From contig JBBCGJ010000001.1 in NCBI GenBank assembly GCA_037200985.1, forward strand, positions 1,464,756 through 1,528,755: DNA of 64,000 nucleotides, given 5' to 3'. Made by a program: the position numbers and the translations under genes. Shown one piece after another: positions 7,181 through 16,265 of the stretch. Position 1 is the stretch's first letter, and each line of letters opens with the position of its first letter. Source of the stretch: Rhizomicrobium sp. GTDB lineage: Bacteria; Pseudomonadota; Alphaproteobacteria; Micropepsales; Micropepsaceae. Under the pieces are notes generated by a model, which ran no database searches, was not told the origin of the DNA, and worked only from the letters and a program-made list of their open reading frames with translations.

Positions 7181-8905
7181 ATGAAGATCGCGATTGCCGC
7201 CCTTGCCCTCGCCCTGGCCGTGCCGGCGGCACTGGCCGCGGACACGATGCCGGACGGCATGCCCATGGGCGCGGCGATGCCGATGTCCGGCATGGTCATG
7301 AAGATGATCGACCCCATGCCGGCGGTGTATATGGGCGAGGCCGACAAGCCCGGCGCGCCGCTCTTCAAGGGCCTGGGCAGCCACACGCACAAGATCTCGA
7401 CGAAGAACGCGATGACGCAGCGCCTGTTCGACCAGGGCGTCAATCTGATGTTCGGCTTTAACCATGCCGAGGCGATCCGGTCGTTCCGCGAGGGCGCCCG
7501 CCTCGATCCGCATTGCGCGATGTGCTGGTGGGGCGTCGCGATGGCGCTGGGCCCCAATATCAACCTTCCGATGCCCGACGACGCGATCAAGCCGGCCTGG
7601 CAAGCGGTCTCCAACGCCGTGGCGCTCGAGCGCTACGCCTCGCCCGAGGAGCGCGACTGGATCAACGCGCTGACGGAACGCTATTCCGCGGATCCCAAGG
7701 CAGACCGCGCCCGTCTCGACGACGCCTTCGCGCGCGCGATGGGCGAATTGTGGAAGAAATATCCGAACGATCTCGATGCCGGCACCTTCTATGCCGAGGC
7801 GATGATGGACACCCAGCCCTGGGGTTATTGGGAGCAGGACGGCGTGACCCCGAAGGGCCGTGGCCTTGCCATCGTCGCGACGCTCGAAGGCGTCATCGAG
7901 CGCTCGCCCTACCATCCGGGGGCGCTGCATCTTTACATTCATGCGGTGGAAGCGACGACGACGCCGGAGCGCGCTGAGATCGCCGCGGACCGGCTGGAAA
8001 AGCTGATGCCGGGCGCGGGCCATATCGTGCACATGCCGTCGCACATCTACTATCGCATCGGCCGCTATGAGGACGCCGCGAAGGTCAACACGCTGGCGGC
8101 GCTGGTCGACGAGCAATATATCGCCGCCTGCCATGCCCAGGGCTATTATCCGGTCGGCTATTACGGACACAACATCCACTTCCTGTGGACTTCGTCGGAG
8201 ATGGAAGGCCGCTACCAGGCCTCCATCGATGCGGCGCGCCGGCTGGTGAACGTTGCCGGCAAGCCCGAAGACGTAAGGCGCAATTACGGCGTCCAGCTTT
8301 TCATCTTCACGCCCGTCGCCACGCTGCTGCGTTTCGGCAAATGGGATGCCGTGCTCGCCGAGCCTCTGCCGGCCGACGACCTGAAGCTCGATCTCGTCAT
8401 CGCGCACCTGGCGCGGGGCTTCGCTTATGCCAACAAAGGCGACAAGACGAACGCAGAGACCGAACGCAAGGCGCTGGCCGCGCTCATCGACGATCCGGGC
8501 CTCGCCGCGCTCAAGGGCATTCCGGCCCAGGAGATGGCGCAGATCGCGCTGGCCGATCTTCGCGGCGAGATCGCGCGCACCTCCGGCGACATCGAAACCG
8601 CCATCGCCTTCTTCTCCAAGGCGCGCGACCTGGAGGAGGCCCTGCCCTACACCGAGCCGCCCTATTGGCATCAGCCGTCGAGCCATCTGCTCGGCGCCGC
8701 GCTGCTGCAGGCCGGCCGCGCAAAGGAAGCAGCGGAGGTCTATGCGCGAAGCCTCAAGACCTATCGCCTCGACGGCTGGGCGCTTTACGGCCTGGCGCAA
8801 GCGCAAGACGCACTGGGCGACAAGGCCGCCGCAGCGGCGACGCGTAAGGAATTCGCAAAAATCTGGAAACGCGCCGACGTGACGTTGACGAGCTCCCGGT
8901 TCTAA
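7181..8905 (+). CDS. Secreted tetratricopeptide-repeat protein
   Basis: A 574-aa exported protein: signal peptide about 1-20 (MKIAIAALALALAVPAALA), a methionine-rich stretch (residues 22-50, many MP/MG pairs), then helical repeats. TPR-like units include RLFDQGVNLMFGFNHAEAIR near 85-105 and ALYGLAQAQDALGDKAAAAA near the C-terminus. The Met-rich N-terminus could bind copper, an inference only. GGGAGAAGAGG lies upstream of the ATG. Family members are frequent in Alpha- and Gammaproteobacteria and have no firm function. Confidence 0.82.
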   Translation: MKIAIAALALALAVPAALAADTMPDGMPMGAAMPMSGMVMKMIDPMPAVYMGEADKPGAPLFKGLGSHTHKISTKNAMTQRLFDQGVNLMFGFNHAEAIRSFREGARLDPHCAMCWWGVAMALGPNINLPMPDDAIKPAWQAVSNAVALERYASPEERDWINALTERYSADPKADRARLDDAFARAMGELWKKYPNDLDAGTFYAEAMMDTQPWGYWEQDGVTPKGRGLAIVATLEGVIERSPYHPGALHLYIHAVEATTTPERAEIAADRLEKLMPGAGHIVHMPSHIYYRIGRYEDAAKVNTLAALVDEQYIAACHAQGYYPVGYYGHNIHFLWTSSEMEGRYQASIDAARRLVNVAGKPEDVRRNYGVQLFIFTPVATLLRFGKWDAVLAEPLPADDLKLDLVIAHLARGFAYANKGDKTNAETERKALAALIDDPGLAALKGIPAQEMAQIALADLRGEIARTSGDIETAIAFFSKARDLEEALPYTEPPYWHQPSSHLLGAALLQAGRAKEAAEVYARSLKTYRLDGWALYGLAQAQDALGDKAAAAATRKEFAKIWKRADVTLTSSRF

Positions 8906-8912
8906 GAACCGG

Positions 8913-8946
8913 CCGTCATGGCCATCTCCAACGATGGCCATGACGG
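8913..8946. terminator. 14-bp perfect hairpin between convergent genes
   Basis: CCGTCATGGCCATC (8913-8926) pairs perfectly with GATGGCCATGACGG (8933-8946) around a 6-nt loop, 7 nt after the TPR gene stop and 11 nt from the end of the convergent small gene. It lacks a T-run on either strand. It may serve both genes as a 3'-end structure. Confidence 0.55.
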
Positions 8947-8957
8947 TCGGCGATCGA

Positions 8958-9254
8958 CTACATGCCGCTGAGAAGGTTCAGCGCGGCATTCGCGTGGCTC
9001 TTGCAGGTGGCGTCGTCATTGGCCGCGTCGGCGGTAGCAAGTTCCTGCCTCACCTGCTGTGCCTTGGCCGTATCGCTCGGAAGGGTCATACCCTTCGCCT
9101 GCGTGATCAGCTCCGCGCAGGTGGCAGCGCTTGCTGTGCTGGCCGGGGTGGTGACCGTCGGCGCGGTGGTCGGCGCGGGTGGTGGCACCGGATCGGCGGC
9201 AAAGGCTGCGGTGGCGAGCATGGTGGCGGCCGCGGCCGCGAGAAGTATTCTCAT
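8958..9254 (-). CDS. Small secreted protein, unknown
   Basis: A 98-aa protein with a signal peptide (MRILLAAAAATMLATAAFA), a Pro/Thr/Ala-rich linker (residues 20-43), and a helical C-terminal domain with two cysteines (TCAEL and ATCKSHANAALNLL) that could form a disulfide. Similar short periplasmic proteins occur in Alphaproteobacteria; no function is known to me. It runs opposite the TPR gene and appears monocistronic. Confidence 0.7.
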   Translation of the reverse strand: MRILLAAAAATMLATAAFAADPVPPPAPTTAPTVTTPASTASAATCAELITQAKGMTLPSDTAKAQQVRQELATADAANDDATCKSHANAALNLLSGM

Positions 9255-9410
9255 GTCGTTGTCTCCCTGGTTTCCCCACGACCCTCGCTTGGCGAACGCC
9301 CGATGCCGATCATGGTTTCCAAGGTTTCATGAACCCGGACGAGGTTCCGGCGCTTGACCGCGGAACCGCGAGGCCTCTTACATGGCGCGGTCCATTCGAA
9401 AGGTCGCCGC

Positions 9411-9629
9411 GTGACGGTGCGCGTAAAAAAGCTGATCGGCACGATCCTGATTCTGATCTGGTTGCCGGCCTATGCCCTGGTCGCATCCGGCATCGCCGTG
9501 CTGGTGCTGCCGCGCGCCAGCGGGCTCGCGGCCTTTCTGTTCTACGCCATCGCCGGAATGCTCTGGGCGGTGCCGGTGGGGCTGATGCTTCCCTGGATGT
9601 TCCGCGAACCGAAGGCCGGACACCCCTAA
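9411..9629 (+). CDS. DUF2842 family membrane protein
   Basis: A 72-aa protein with two transmembrane helices (about 8-30 and 36-60) and the DUF2842 ending VGLMLPWMFREP. The GTG at 9411 is chosen over upstream ATG reading because AGG lies 6 nt before it and the family starts in this way. Function unknown. Its TAA overlaps the stop of the convergent phosphodiesterase gene by 4 bp. Confidence 0.78.
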   Translation: MTVRVKKLIGTILILIWLPAYALVASGIAVLVLPRASGLAAFLFYAIAGMLWAVPVGLMLPWMFREPKAGHP

Positions 9630-10930
9630 GGCGCGCTTACCGTCGCCACCGCGTGGCCGTCCACCGGACGGCCGGGCCGCAGGCCCAGGAGCGTCATCAC
9701 CGTGGGATGCACGTCGATCTGGTCGAGCCGCTTGATCTCGCCGGGCCGCACGCCCGCGCCCCAGGCGTAGAAGATGCCGTGCATCTGCACCACGGCCGGA
9801 TCGTAACCGTGCGTCGCGGCGAGATGCACGGTCGGCGGGACGAAGGCGAGCGGCCAGAACCAGTCGATGCCGAGATACTTCGCCCAGGACGGGTAGAGTT
9901 CGAAGCCCGCCATCCAGTAGGGCGGATGCGTCACGAGCAGCAGGTCGCCGGCGCGCGGGCCGGTGCCCAGATGCGCATAGGCGGGATAATGGCCCTTGCG
10001 ATAGACCGCGAAGAGATCGGGATATTTCTTCAGCGCCTTTTCGACCCGATCGACGCTATCGTGCTGCCTGTCGACATAGACATAAGCGCTCGCGCCGTCG
10101 GTCGCCTGGTCGGCATGGATGTCGTTCTCCGCCCAGATTCGACCCAGATTGATCATCGGGCCGACATCGATCATGCCGTGATCGGTGCCGATCACGAGCG
10201 TGCCTTCGCGCCCCGGCGGCAGCGCCTTGAGCGCCGCCATCAGACGGCCCGTGATCGCATCCGCGCGCTTCACGGCCTCCTGGGTCTCGGCGCCGGTCAC
10301 GCCGTGGCCATGCGCCACGCTGTCGGGAATCGAGAAATAGAGCGCGATCAGGCGCGGATGGTTCGGTCCGTTGTCCTTCAGCAGCTTGAGCGCGCGCTCG
10401 ATGATCGTGTCGTCGCTTTCGTGCTTTTTCCACGGCACTTCGGGATTGATGTAGGTCGCCCGCGCGCCCGTCTTGCTCGACCAGCGGCTGACGGTATTGA
10501 ACGCCGCGGCGCGCACGCCCTGGCGCTCCGCCGCCTCCCACATCGTCTCGCAGCCGGTGCGCCACGCCGCGTCGGCGGCGTCGCCGCCTTCCTCGCCGAA
10601 GCGCCCCTTCTTCGGATCGTCGAACAGGTTCGACAGGATACCGTGATGCTCCGGCCAGCATCCGGTGTAGGCCGTGGTGTGGTTGATCAGCGAGACGGAG
10701 GGAAAGGCCGGCACCAGATGGCGGGACCACGCGCCTTCGCGCCGCAGCCGGTCGAAATTCGGGGTCGGATGCGCCGCGTCGAGTTCGGCGGGCGAGAAAC
10801 CGTCGAACAGCACGTACACGACGGTGCGTTCGGGAGCGGTCGTAAGAATTTCGTCGTGCAGATTGGGGGCGCTCGCCGCCGGAAAGGCGCCGAACAGCAC
10901 GATGGCCAAAATAACGAGAAAACGCTTCAC
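9626..10930 (-). CDS. Secreted type I phosphodiesterase / nucleotide pyrophosphatase
   Basis: A 434-aa exported enzyme of the alkaline-phosphatase superfamily (ENPP-like). Signal peptide about 1-20 (VKRFLVILAIVLFGAFPAASA). The metal-binding and nucleophile region is VLFDGFSPAE near 37-46 then PAFPSVSLINHTTAYTG near 73-89; the usual nucleophile Thr is replaced by Ser-Leu, so a Ser may serve. Later metal ligands appear in SIPDSVAHGHG, IGTDHGM and AATHGYDP. The GTG at 10930 with GGGGGGATG upstream gives a good signal peptide. Substrate unknown. Confidence 0.85.
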   Translation of the reverse strand: MKRFLVILAIVLFGAFPAASAPNLHDEILTTAPERTVVYVLFDGFSPAELDAAHPTPNFDRLRREGAWSRHLVPAFPSVSLINHTTAYTGCWPEHHGILSNLFDDPKKGRFGEEGGDAADAAWRTGCETMWEAAERQGVRAAAFNTVSRWSSKTGARATYINPEVPWKKHESDDTIIERALKLLKDNGPNHPRLIALYFSIPDSVAHGHGVTGAETQEAVKRADAITGRLMAALKALPPGREGTLVIGTDHGMIDVGPMINLGRIWAENDIHADQATDGASAYVYVDRQHDSVDRVEKALKKYPDLFAVYRKGHYPAYAHLGTGPRAGDLLLVTHPPYWMAGFELYPSWAKYLGIDWFWPLAFVPPTVHLAATHGYDPAVVQMHGIFYAWGAGVRPGEIKRLDQIDVHPTVMTLLGLRPGRPVDGHAVATVSAP

Positions 10931-10945
10931 GACATCCCCCCGGAA

Positions 10946-10977
10946 AGCAAAAAGCGGCGGGACATTACTCCCGCCGC
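10946..10977 (-). terminator. Intrinsic terminator of the thiolase operon
   Basis: GCGGCGGG pairs with CCCGCCGC (10954-10961 and 10970-10977, 8-nt loop) and is followed on the minus strand by TTTTT. It lies 31 nt after the thiolase stop. Confidence 0.88.
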
Positions 10978-11007
10978 GCCGCAATGTCTTCGCAAGGCTG
11001 CTATGCG

Positions 11008-12153
11008 CTACGCTTTTTCGAGGATGTGCACCGCGCAAGCGCTGCCGGCGCCGACGACATGCGTCAGGCCGATTCGGGCGCCGTCGACCTGGCGGTTTCC
11101 GGCCTCGCCGCGCAGATGCGTCGTCACTTCGTAGATGTTGGCGATCCCCGTGGCACCGAGCGGATGGCCCTTGGACAGAAGCCCGCCCGAGACGTTCACC
11201 GGGATGCGCCCGCCGAGCTGCGTCTCACCGGTATCGATCAGCCGGCCCGCCTCGCCGTCCTTGCACAGGCCGAGATTCTCGTAGTGCACGAGCTCCGCCG
11301 TCGCGAAACAGTCGTGCAGCTCGATCAGATCGACCTCGTCCGGGCCGAGTCCCGCCATCTCATAGGCGGTCTTGGCGGCAAGCCGCGTCACCGCGTTGAA
11401 ATCCATCATCGCGATGTTGCGCGGCGTGTAGGGATCGGAGGTCAGCGCGGACGCGCGAACCTTCACAGCGCGGCCCATCAGGCCGAGCTCGCGGGCCTTC
11501 TTCTCCGAGCACAGCACCGCCGCGGCCGAACCGTCGACATTCACCGAGCACATCAGCTTGGTGTTGGGATAGGAGATCATCTCCGCGCCCATCACTTCTT
11601 CCAGCGGCGTTTCCTTCTGGTACATCGCCTTGGGATTGAGCGTCGAGTGATGGTGGTTCTTCACCGACACTTTGGCGAACTGTTCGAAGGTCGTGCCGTA
11701 CTGGCGCGTGTGCTCCAGGCCGACATGGGCGAACACGCTCGGCATCGTACCGGAGCCGAGCAGGCCTTCGGTCGGGATGCCCTTGCTTCCGCCCCCGCCG
11801 CCGAGCAGGCCCGAACCCATCTGCTCCGAGCCGACGCAGAGCACGACGTCGTAGATACCGGCCTTGATCGCCATCCAGCCCTCGCGGAACGCGGTCGCGC
11901 CGGTGGCGCAGGCGTTCGCGGTGTTCACCACCGGAATGCCGGTCTGGCCGATCTCGCGCAGGATGCGCTGGCCGACGCCGGCGCTGGCCTCGAACAGGTT
12001 GCCGCTGTAGAGCGCCTGCATGTCGTGGATGGTCAGCCCGCAATCGTCGAGCGCCATCAGGGCGGCCTGGGCGCCGAGTTCGGGAACGGACCGCTCCGGG
12101 AAGCGCCCGAACTTGATCATGTCGGTTCCGACGACATAGACGTCGTTGCTCAT
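11008..12153 (-). CDS. SCP2-type thiolase (lipid-transfer protein/acetyl-CoA acetyltransferase family)
   Basis: A 381-aa thiolase-fold enzyme. The reactive Cys lies in NTANACATGATAF (near residue 81), and the active-site His in LLSKGHPLGATG (near 336). The extra HDCF in ELHDCFATAELV is typical for the SCP2 branch, which acts on branched or sterol side-chain beta-ketoacyl-CoA. It is 10 nt downstream of a zinc-ribbon/OB gene, the usual partner of this branch. The two proteins are likely a complex; the substrate is not known. Confidence 0.9.
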   Translation of the reverse strand: MSNDVYVVGTDMIKFGRFPERSVPELGAQAALMALDDCGLTIHDMQALYSGNLFEASAGVGQRILREIGQTGIPVVNTANACATGATAFREGWMAIKAGIYDVVLCVGSEQMGSGLLGGGGGSKGIPTEGLLGSGTMPSVFAHVGLEHTRQYGTTFEQFAKVSVKNHHHSTLNPKAMYQKETPLEEVMGAEMISYPNTKLMCSVNVDGSAAAVLCSEKKARELGLMGRAVKVRASALTSDPYTPRNIAMMDFNAVTRLAAKTAYEMAGLGPDEVDLIELHDCFATAELVHYENLGLCKDGEAGRLIDTGETQLGGRIPVNVSGGLLSKGHPLGATGIANIYEVTTHLRGEAGNRQVDGARIGLTHVVGAGSACAVHILEKA

Positions 12154-12163
12154 GGCTTGCTCC

Positions 12164-12598
12164 TCAATTCCGGGGTTCGAAGAAATAGGCGAGATAGGAA
12201 TTGCCGTCCTTGTCCTTCTGGGGGACCGGCCGGATCACGATGTTCACCGGCATGTCGAACTTGATCTTGGCCGGATCGGGATCGACGCCGAGCAGATTGC
12301 CCTTCAGCGTGCCGCCGCCGTCGACGTCGACGATCGCGGAGATGAACGGCACCGGCACGCCCGGAAAATTCCGGTGCACGACGGTGAAATTGTAGAGCTT
12401 GCCGGTGCTCGCGAGCTTGACGGGCTCGACGCCCTGGCGCGCGCCGCAACGGCCGCAGGTCTCGCGCGTGCCGACCGCGACCTCGCCGCATTTGCCGCAC
12501 TTCGATCCGGCGAGATAGGGCTCGCCTTCCTTGGGGACTTTCAGAAACGGCACAGCGCCCTTCGTGGTGGGCGCCGGTTTCACGCCGGCGGCTGACAT
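12164..12598 (-). CDS. Zn-ribbon/OB-fold protein (DUF35), thiolase partner
   Basis: A 144-aa protein with a rubredoxin-like zinc ribbon CGKCGE-X9-CGRCG at residues about 34-52, followed by an OB-fold that binds acyl-CoA (KLYNFTVVHRNFPGVPVPF, then IVDVDGGGTLKGNLLG). DUF35 proteins pair with SCP2-type thiolases, and here the thiolase gene follows after 10 nt. The ATG at 12598 has GGGAG 8 nt upstream; a longer open frame runs into the neighbouring aldo-keto reductase region but is a shadow. Confidence 0.88.
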   Translation of the reverse strand: MSAAGVKPAPTTKGAVPFLKVPKEGEPYLAGSKCGKCGEVAVGTRETCGRCGARQGVEPVKLASTGKLYNFTVVHRNFPGVPVPFISAIVDVDGGGTLKGNLLGVDPDPAKIKFDMPVNIVIRPVPQKDKDGNSYLAYFFEPRN

Positions 12599-12807
12599 AT
12601 GTGGTTCTCCCTGAATTTGCGGAAGAGCAAATCCCGGTTGGAGCCGCAACGCAACGATTCCCCAAGGGAAGCTCGGCCGACAATTTATTGCTGTCGCGCC
12701 CGCGAATGCAGGGCTCTGGTTGTGGCCTGCATCGCCGGTGCAGATTTCATCTGGGTCCGCGGCATTTGCGGCGGATGACACCGGGTGATGTGACCGCCGA
12801 TCGGACG

Positions 12808-13755
12808 CTAGCCGGGCAATGCCTCCGCCACGATCGCTTCGGCCTTTGCGAACAGCGCCGGATCGACCTTGGCGCCGCTGGCGCCGGCGTTCTCGTCGAG
12901 CTGCGCGGGGCGGCTGGCGCCGACGATGGCGCTCGCGATGTTGGGCTCGCGCAGCACCCAGGCGAGCGCGAACTGGCCGAGCGTAAGACCGGCCTCTTGC
13001 GCCAGCGGCTTCAGCTTCTGCACGGCCTGGAGCACGGGCTTGGTCATCAGGCGGCCGATGAAGCTGCCCATCGCCTCCGAGGTCGCGCGGCTGCCGGCCG
13101 GCGGCGGGGCGGCGGGATCGTATTTTCCCGTCAGCACGCCTTGCGCCAGCGGCGACCACACGATCTGCGAAATGCCGTTCCTGGCGCTGAGCGGAATGAC
13201 CTTCTCTTCGGGCCGGCGCCACAGGAGCGAATATTGCGGCTGGCTGGAGACGAAGTGTTCGACGCCTTTCGTCGCGATGGACGCTTCGATCTGGTCCGGC
13301 GACCATTCGGAGAAGCCGATATAGCGCGTCTTGCCGCTCTTCACCGCCTTGGTCAGCGCCTCCATGGTCTCGTCCAGCGGCGTGTCGGCGTCGTAACGGT
13401 GGCACTGATAGAGATCGACGAAGTCGGTCTTGAGCCGCTTGAGCGAGGCATCGAGCTGCTTTTCGATCTGCGCCCGCGACAAGCCCTTGTCACTGTCGCT
13501 CATCGGGAAGAACACCTTGGTCGCCAGGACATAGGAGGCGCGCGGCCGGCCTGCCAGCGCCTCGCCCAGGAAGCTCTCCGCCGCGCCGCGGCCGTAGACA
13601 TTCGCGGTGTCGATGAAGTTGATGCCCAGCTCGAAGGCACGGTTGAGGCAGGCGAGCGCGCTTTCTTTCTCCACGCCGACGCCATAAGTCAGCCACGAAC
13701 CCAGGGAAATCTCCGACACGGAAAGGTCGCTGGCGCCGAGTTTGCGGTATTTCAT
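12808..13755 (-). CDS. Aldo/keto reductase
   Basis: A 315-aa NADPH-dependent oxidoreductase with a TIM barrel, closest in pattern to the Kv-beta/YghZ group. Visible motifs are FIDTANVYGRGAAE (catalytic Asp and Tyr, near 47-60), VLATKVFFPM (Lys near 79), LYQCHRYD (His near 117) and the cofactor segment SAIVGASRPAQLDEN near the end. Substrate unknown. It is divergent from the TIGR02206 gene with an 81-nt gap. Confidence 0.9.
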   Translation of the reverse strand: MKYRKLGASDLSVSEISLGSWLTYGVGVEKESALACLNRAFELGINFIDTANVYGRGAAESFLGEALAGRPRASYVLATKVFFPMSDSDKGLSRAQIEKQLDASLKRLKTDFVDLYQCHRYDADTPLDETMEALTKAVKSGKTRYIGFSEWSPDQIEASIATKGVEHFVSSQPQYSLLWRRPEEKVIPLSARNGISQIVWSPLAQGVLTGKYDPAAPPPAGSRATSEAMGSFIGRLMTKPVLQAVQKLKPLAQEAGLTLGQFALAWVLREPNIASAIVGASRPAQLDENAGASGAKVDPALFAKAEAIVAEALPG

Positions 13756-13836
13756 GGGGCTTCCTTTTGCTGTTCTGCCTCAAGGATCGGAAATCAGCCG
13801 CCCCCAAGTCAAAGGAATAACGAGGGAGACCCCGGG

Positions 13837-14574
13837 ATGGCCGCGCCTTTCGCCCTGTTCGGCCTCAGTCACATCGTCGCGTTGTGCCTGCCTTTCTTGC
13901 TGCCGCTGGCCGCCGCCTGGCTGGTGAAGCCGCTTGCCCATCCCATCACCGACCGAGCGGTACGCTGGACGCTGGGCGCGGCGATGACGATCAACTGGTT
14001 CGGCTGGATGCTGCTCCTGCACGGCAAGGGCTGGCTCGGCGTCGACAACGAATTCCCGCTCAACCTGTGCGACTGGGCAACGGTGGCGACGGTCGTCACG
14101 CTCTTTTGGCCGAACCAGCGGACCTATGAGCTCGCCTATTTCTGGGCGCTGGCCGGCACGCTCCAGGGCATGCTGACGCCGGACGTTCAGCTCGACTTCC
14201 CGGACATCCAGTTCCTGCTGTTTTTCGTCTTCCACGGCGGCATCATCGCGAGCGTGCTCTATCTGACCTTCGGGCTGAAGATGCGGCCCTATCCGTCGTC
14301 GCTGCCGCGCGCGATCGGCTGGTCCTTCGTCTACGCCGCCACCGCGGGCCTGTTCGACTGGGCGAGCGGCGCCAATTACGGGATGCTGCGGACGAAACCG
14401 CCCTACCCGACCATCCTCGACGTCATGCCGGCTTGGCCGTGGTATATCGGCGTGCTGATCCTGATGGGGCTGGCCTCGACCTTGGTCTATTACGCGCCGT
14501 TCTTCGTTATCGACCGCATCCGCGCGGCAAGGCAGACGCAACCCGGCGGCACCGAGGCCGTTACCGCGCCATGA
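13837..14574 (+). CDS. TIGR02206 (YwaF) family integral membrane protein
   Basis: A 245-aa protein with six or seven transmembrane helices. Family marks are LFGLSHIVALCLPFLLPL at the N-terminus, FPLNLCDWATVATVVTLFW near 70-88, and YFWALAGTLQGMLTPD near 98-113. Function unknown. GAGGGAGA lies 8 nt before the ATG. It overlaps the next gene by 4 bp (ATGA), so translation is likely coupled. Confidence 0.85.
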   Translation: MAAPFALFGLSHIVALCLPFLLPLAAAWLVKPLAHPITDRAVRWTLGAAMTINWFGWMLLLHGKGWLGVDNEFPLNLCDWATVATVVTLFWPNQRTYELAYFWALAGTLQGMLTPDVQLDFPDIQFLLFFVFHGGIIASVLYLTFGLKMRPYPSSLPRAIGWSFVYAATAGLFDWASGANYGMLRTKPPYPTILDVMPAWPWYIGVLILMGLASTLVYYAPFFVIDRIRAARQTQPGGTEAVTAP

Positions 14575-14840
14575 CCGTCGCCGACAACCACGACCGCAGC
14601 CGCTTCGAACTCGTGGAGGACGGCCAGACCGCCTTCGCCAATTATCGCCGCAACGGCCTGCATGTGGTCATCCCGCATGTCGAGGCGCCGCCGGCCTTGC
14701 GCGGCAAAGGCACCGCGAGCCGTCTGATGGAGGGGATCGTCGCGAAAGCCCGCGCGGAGGGGTTCAAGATCGTACCGACCTGCTCCTACGCCTTCGCCTG
14801 GTTCCGCCGCCACAAGGATGCGGCGGATGTGCTGGATTAG
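14571..14840 (+). CDS. Small GNAT-like N-acetyltransferase (YidJ/YjdJ type)
   Basis: An 89-aa minimal GNAT fold. The acetyl-CoA loop is PALRGKGTASRLME (residues 41-54), and the C-terminal segment KIVPTCSYAFAWFRRHKDAADVL is typical for this short COG2388 family, with the conserved CSYA and FRRH. The ATG overlaps the upstream stop (ATGA), and the 3' end overlaps the convergent NUDIX gene by 4 bp. The acceptor is unknown. Confidence 0.85.
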   Translation: MTVADNHDRSRFELVEDGQTAFANYRRNGLHVVIPHVEAPPALRGKGTASRLMEGIVAKARAEGFKIVPTCSYAFAWFRRHKDAADVLD

Positions 14841-15304
14841 GCGCTCTTCGGCGCCTGCGCCCCGAATTTCAGGATCAGGCGCTTGAGCTCCGGCTCGCTC
14901 ACCAGCGCCGCGGCCTCGCCGACCGGGTACCATTTGGCGTCCCGCGCCGCCTTTTCCGACCAGCTCTTGCGCTGGCGCGTGACCTTCAGCGGATAGAGGC
15001 TCACCCGGCACGGCAAGCCCGCGCCATGCTTCAATTCCTTGACGTAGTGGAAAACGCCGATCGCCTCCTGCGCGATCTCGCCGACCACGCCGGCCTCCTC
15101 GAGCGCCTCGCGCGCCGCGTCGGCCGGCGGCGTCGAGCCCTTGGCCGGCCAGCCCTTGGGCACGATCCAGCGATGCGTGCGGCGCGAGGTGATGAGCAGG
15201 ACCTCGATCCCGGCCTCGGTCATGCGATAGGGCAGCGCGGCCACCTGGGTACCCGCCGTCGTTCTGGCCGCCACACTGCGCGGTATCGCCGAAGCCGCTC
15301 TCAT
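14837..15304 (-). CDS. NUDIX hydrolase
   Basis: A 155-aa NUDIX pyrophosphatase. The Nudix box, GWPAKGSTPPADAAREALEE with AGVVGEI following (residues about 52-78), has the key REALEE but shows GWPAKGST in place of the usual GX5E start, so the first Glu is lost. The family resembles DIPP/diphosphoinositol-type or ADP-ribose NUDIX enzymes of Alphaproteobacteria. It is alone on the minus strand and convergent with the GNAT gene. Confidence 0.85.
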   Translation of the reverse strand: MRAASAIPRSVAARTTAGTQVAALPYRMTEAGIEVLLITSRRTHRWIVPKGWPAKGSTPPADAAREALEEAGVVGEIAQEAIGVFHYVKELKHGAGLPCRVSLYPLKVTRQRKSWSEKAARDAKWYPVGEAAALVSEPELKRLILKFGAQAPKSA

Positions 15305-15426
15305 TCCAAACTATTAGCTCACGATTCGTTACATGCAAGTGTACGCGTTTTCGTCCGCACGCGAACGATTGCCTGATGCAAACGTCCGACGACGGCGGAC
15401 GGCGCCGAGACGGCACGCGGCGAACG

Positions 15427-16041
15427 CTAGATGTGCCTCTCGAAGCCCGGCAGCGTCCAGCCGCGCGCGATGGCCCCGGCGCGCAGCACGAAGCCGCAGA
15501 AGAAGGCGACGAGCCCGGCGAGCACGGCGTCGCTGCCCAGGCTGACCGCCCCCACGAACACGGCTGCGGCCAGCACCGCGGCGGTGATGTAGATCTCGCG
15601 GCGCAGAAGCACGGACGGCTCGCCGGCGAAGAGATCGCGCAGGATGCCGCCGAAGGTCGCGGTCACGGTGCCCATCGCCACCGCGACCGGCGGCGGTACG
15701 CCCATCGCCAAGGCCTTGGCGGCGCCGAGCACCGCATAGCCCGCGAGTCCCACCGCGTCGAGCCAGATCAGCGCGCTGGAGCGCCAATGCCGGCTGCCCA
15801 GCAGCCACACCGCACCCGCCGCCGCCAGGCAGACATAGAGATAGCCGCTGGCATGCACCCAGAACACCGGCGCGCCGATCAGCAGGTCGCGCAGCGTGCC
15901 GCCGCCGATACCGGTGACGATGGCGAAGGCGGCGAAGGTGACCGCGTCATGCCGGCTGCGCGCCGCCGCCAGCGCGCCGGTGACGGCGAACACACCGACG
16001 CCGAGATAGTCGAGGGTGACGAGCGGAACGGGGAGAGCCAT
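15427..16041 (-). CDS. TRIC/UPF0126 family membrane channel protein
   Basis: A 204-aa protein with seven predicted transmembrane helices in two repeats of the UPF0126 (YicG, prokaryotic TRIC) domain. The duplicated glycine motif is visible: GIGGGTLRDLLIG near 43-55 and TATFGGILRDLFAGE near 127-141. Prokaryotic TRIC channels conduct monovalent cations as trimers. The ATG at 16041 follows GGAGAG closely. It is monocistronic. Confidence 0.9.
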   Translation of the reverse strand: MALPVPLVTLDYLGVGVFAVTGALAAARSRHDAVTFAAFAIVTGIGGGTLRDLLIGAPVFWVHASGYLYVCLAAAGAVWLLGSRHWRSSALIWLDAVGLAGYAVLGAAKALAMGVPPPVAVAMGTVTATFGGILRDLFAGEPSVLLRREIYITAAVLAAAVFVGAVSLGSDAVLAGLVAFFCGFVLRAGAIARGWTLPGFERHI

Positions 16042-16086
16042 GGTTCAGTGAATCGGTTCGGTCTTCGCGCGACCTTCTTAATCGTC

Positions 16087-16162
16087 GTGGCCGGGCTTGT
16101 CCCGACCACCCATATTCCTGGGCCCCTGACGTGTTCGTGGTCGCCGGCGCAAGGCCGGCGAC
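16087..16162. repeat. Two adjacent REP-like palindromes
   Basis: GTGGCCGGG-CTTGT-CCCGACCAC (16087-16109, one mismatch) and GTCGCCGGC-GCAAG-GCCGGCGAC (16140-16162, perfect) stand 30 bp apart in the intergenic region between divergent genes. Paired GC-rich palindromes of this kind are often dispersed through alphaproteobacterial genomes; copy number cannot be judged from one window. Confidence 0.45.
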
Positions 16163-16265
16163 GGCGGCGATCGGTGTTTCCCCCTACCCTCCGTCTGACA
16201 ATTCGCAAGGCATCGCAGCGCCTTGGCCTTCATTCTTCGTATCGTCATCCAACGAAGAAATCGCC

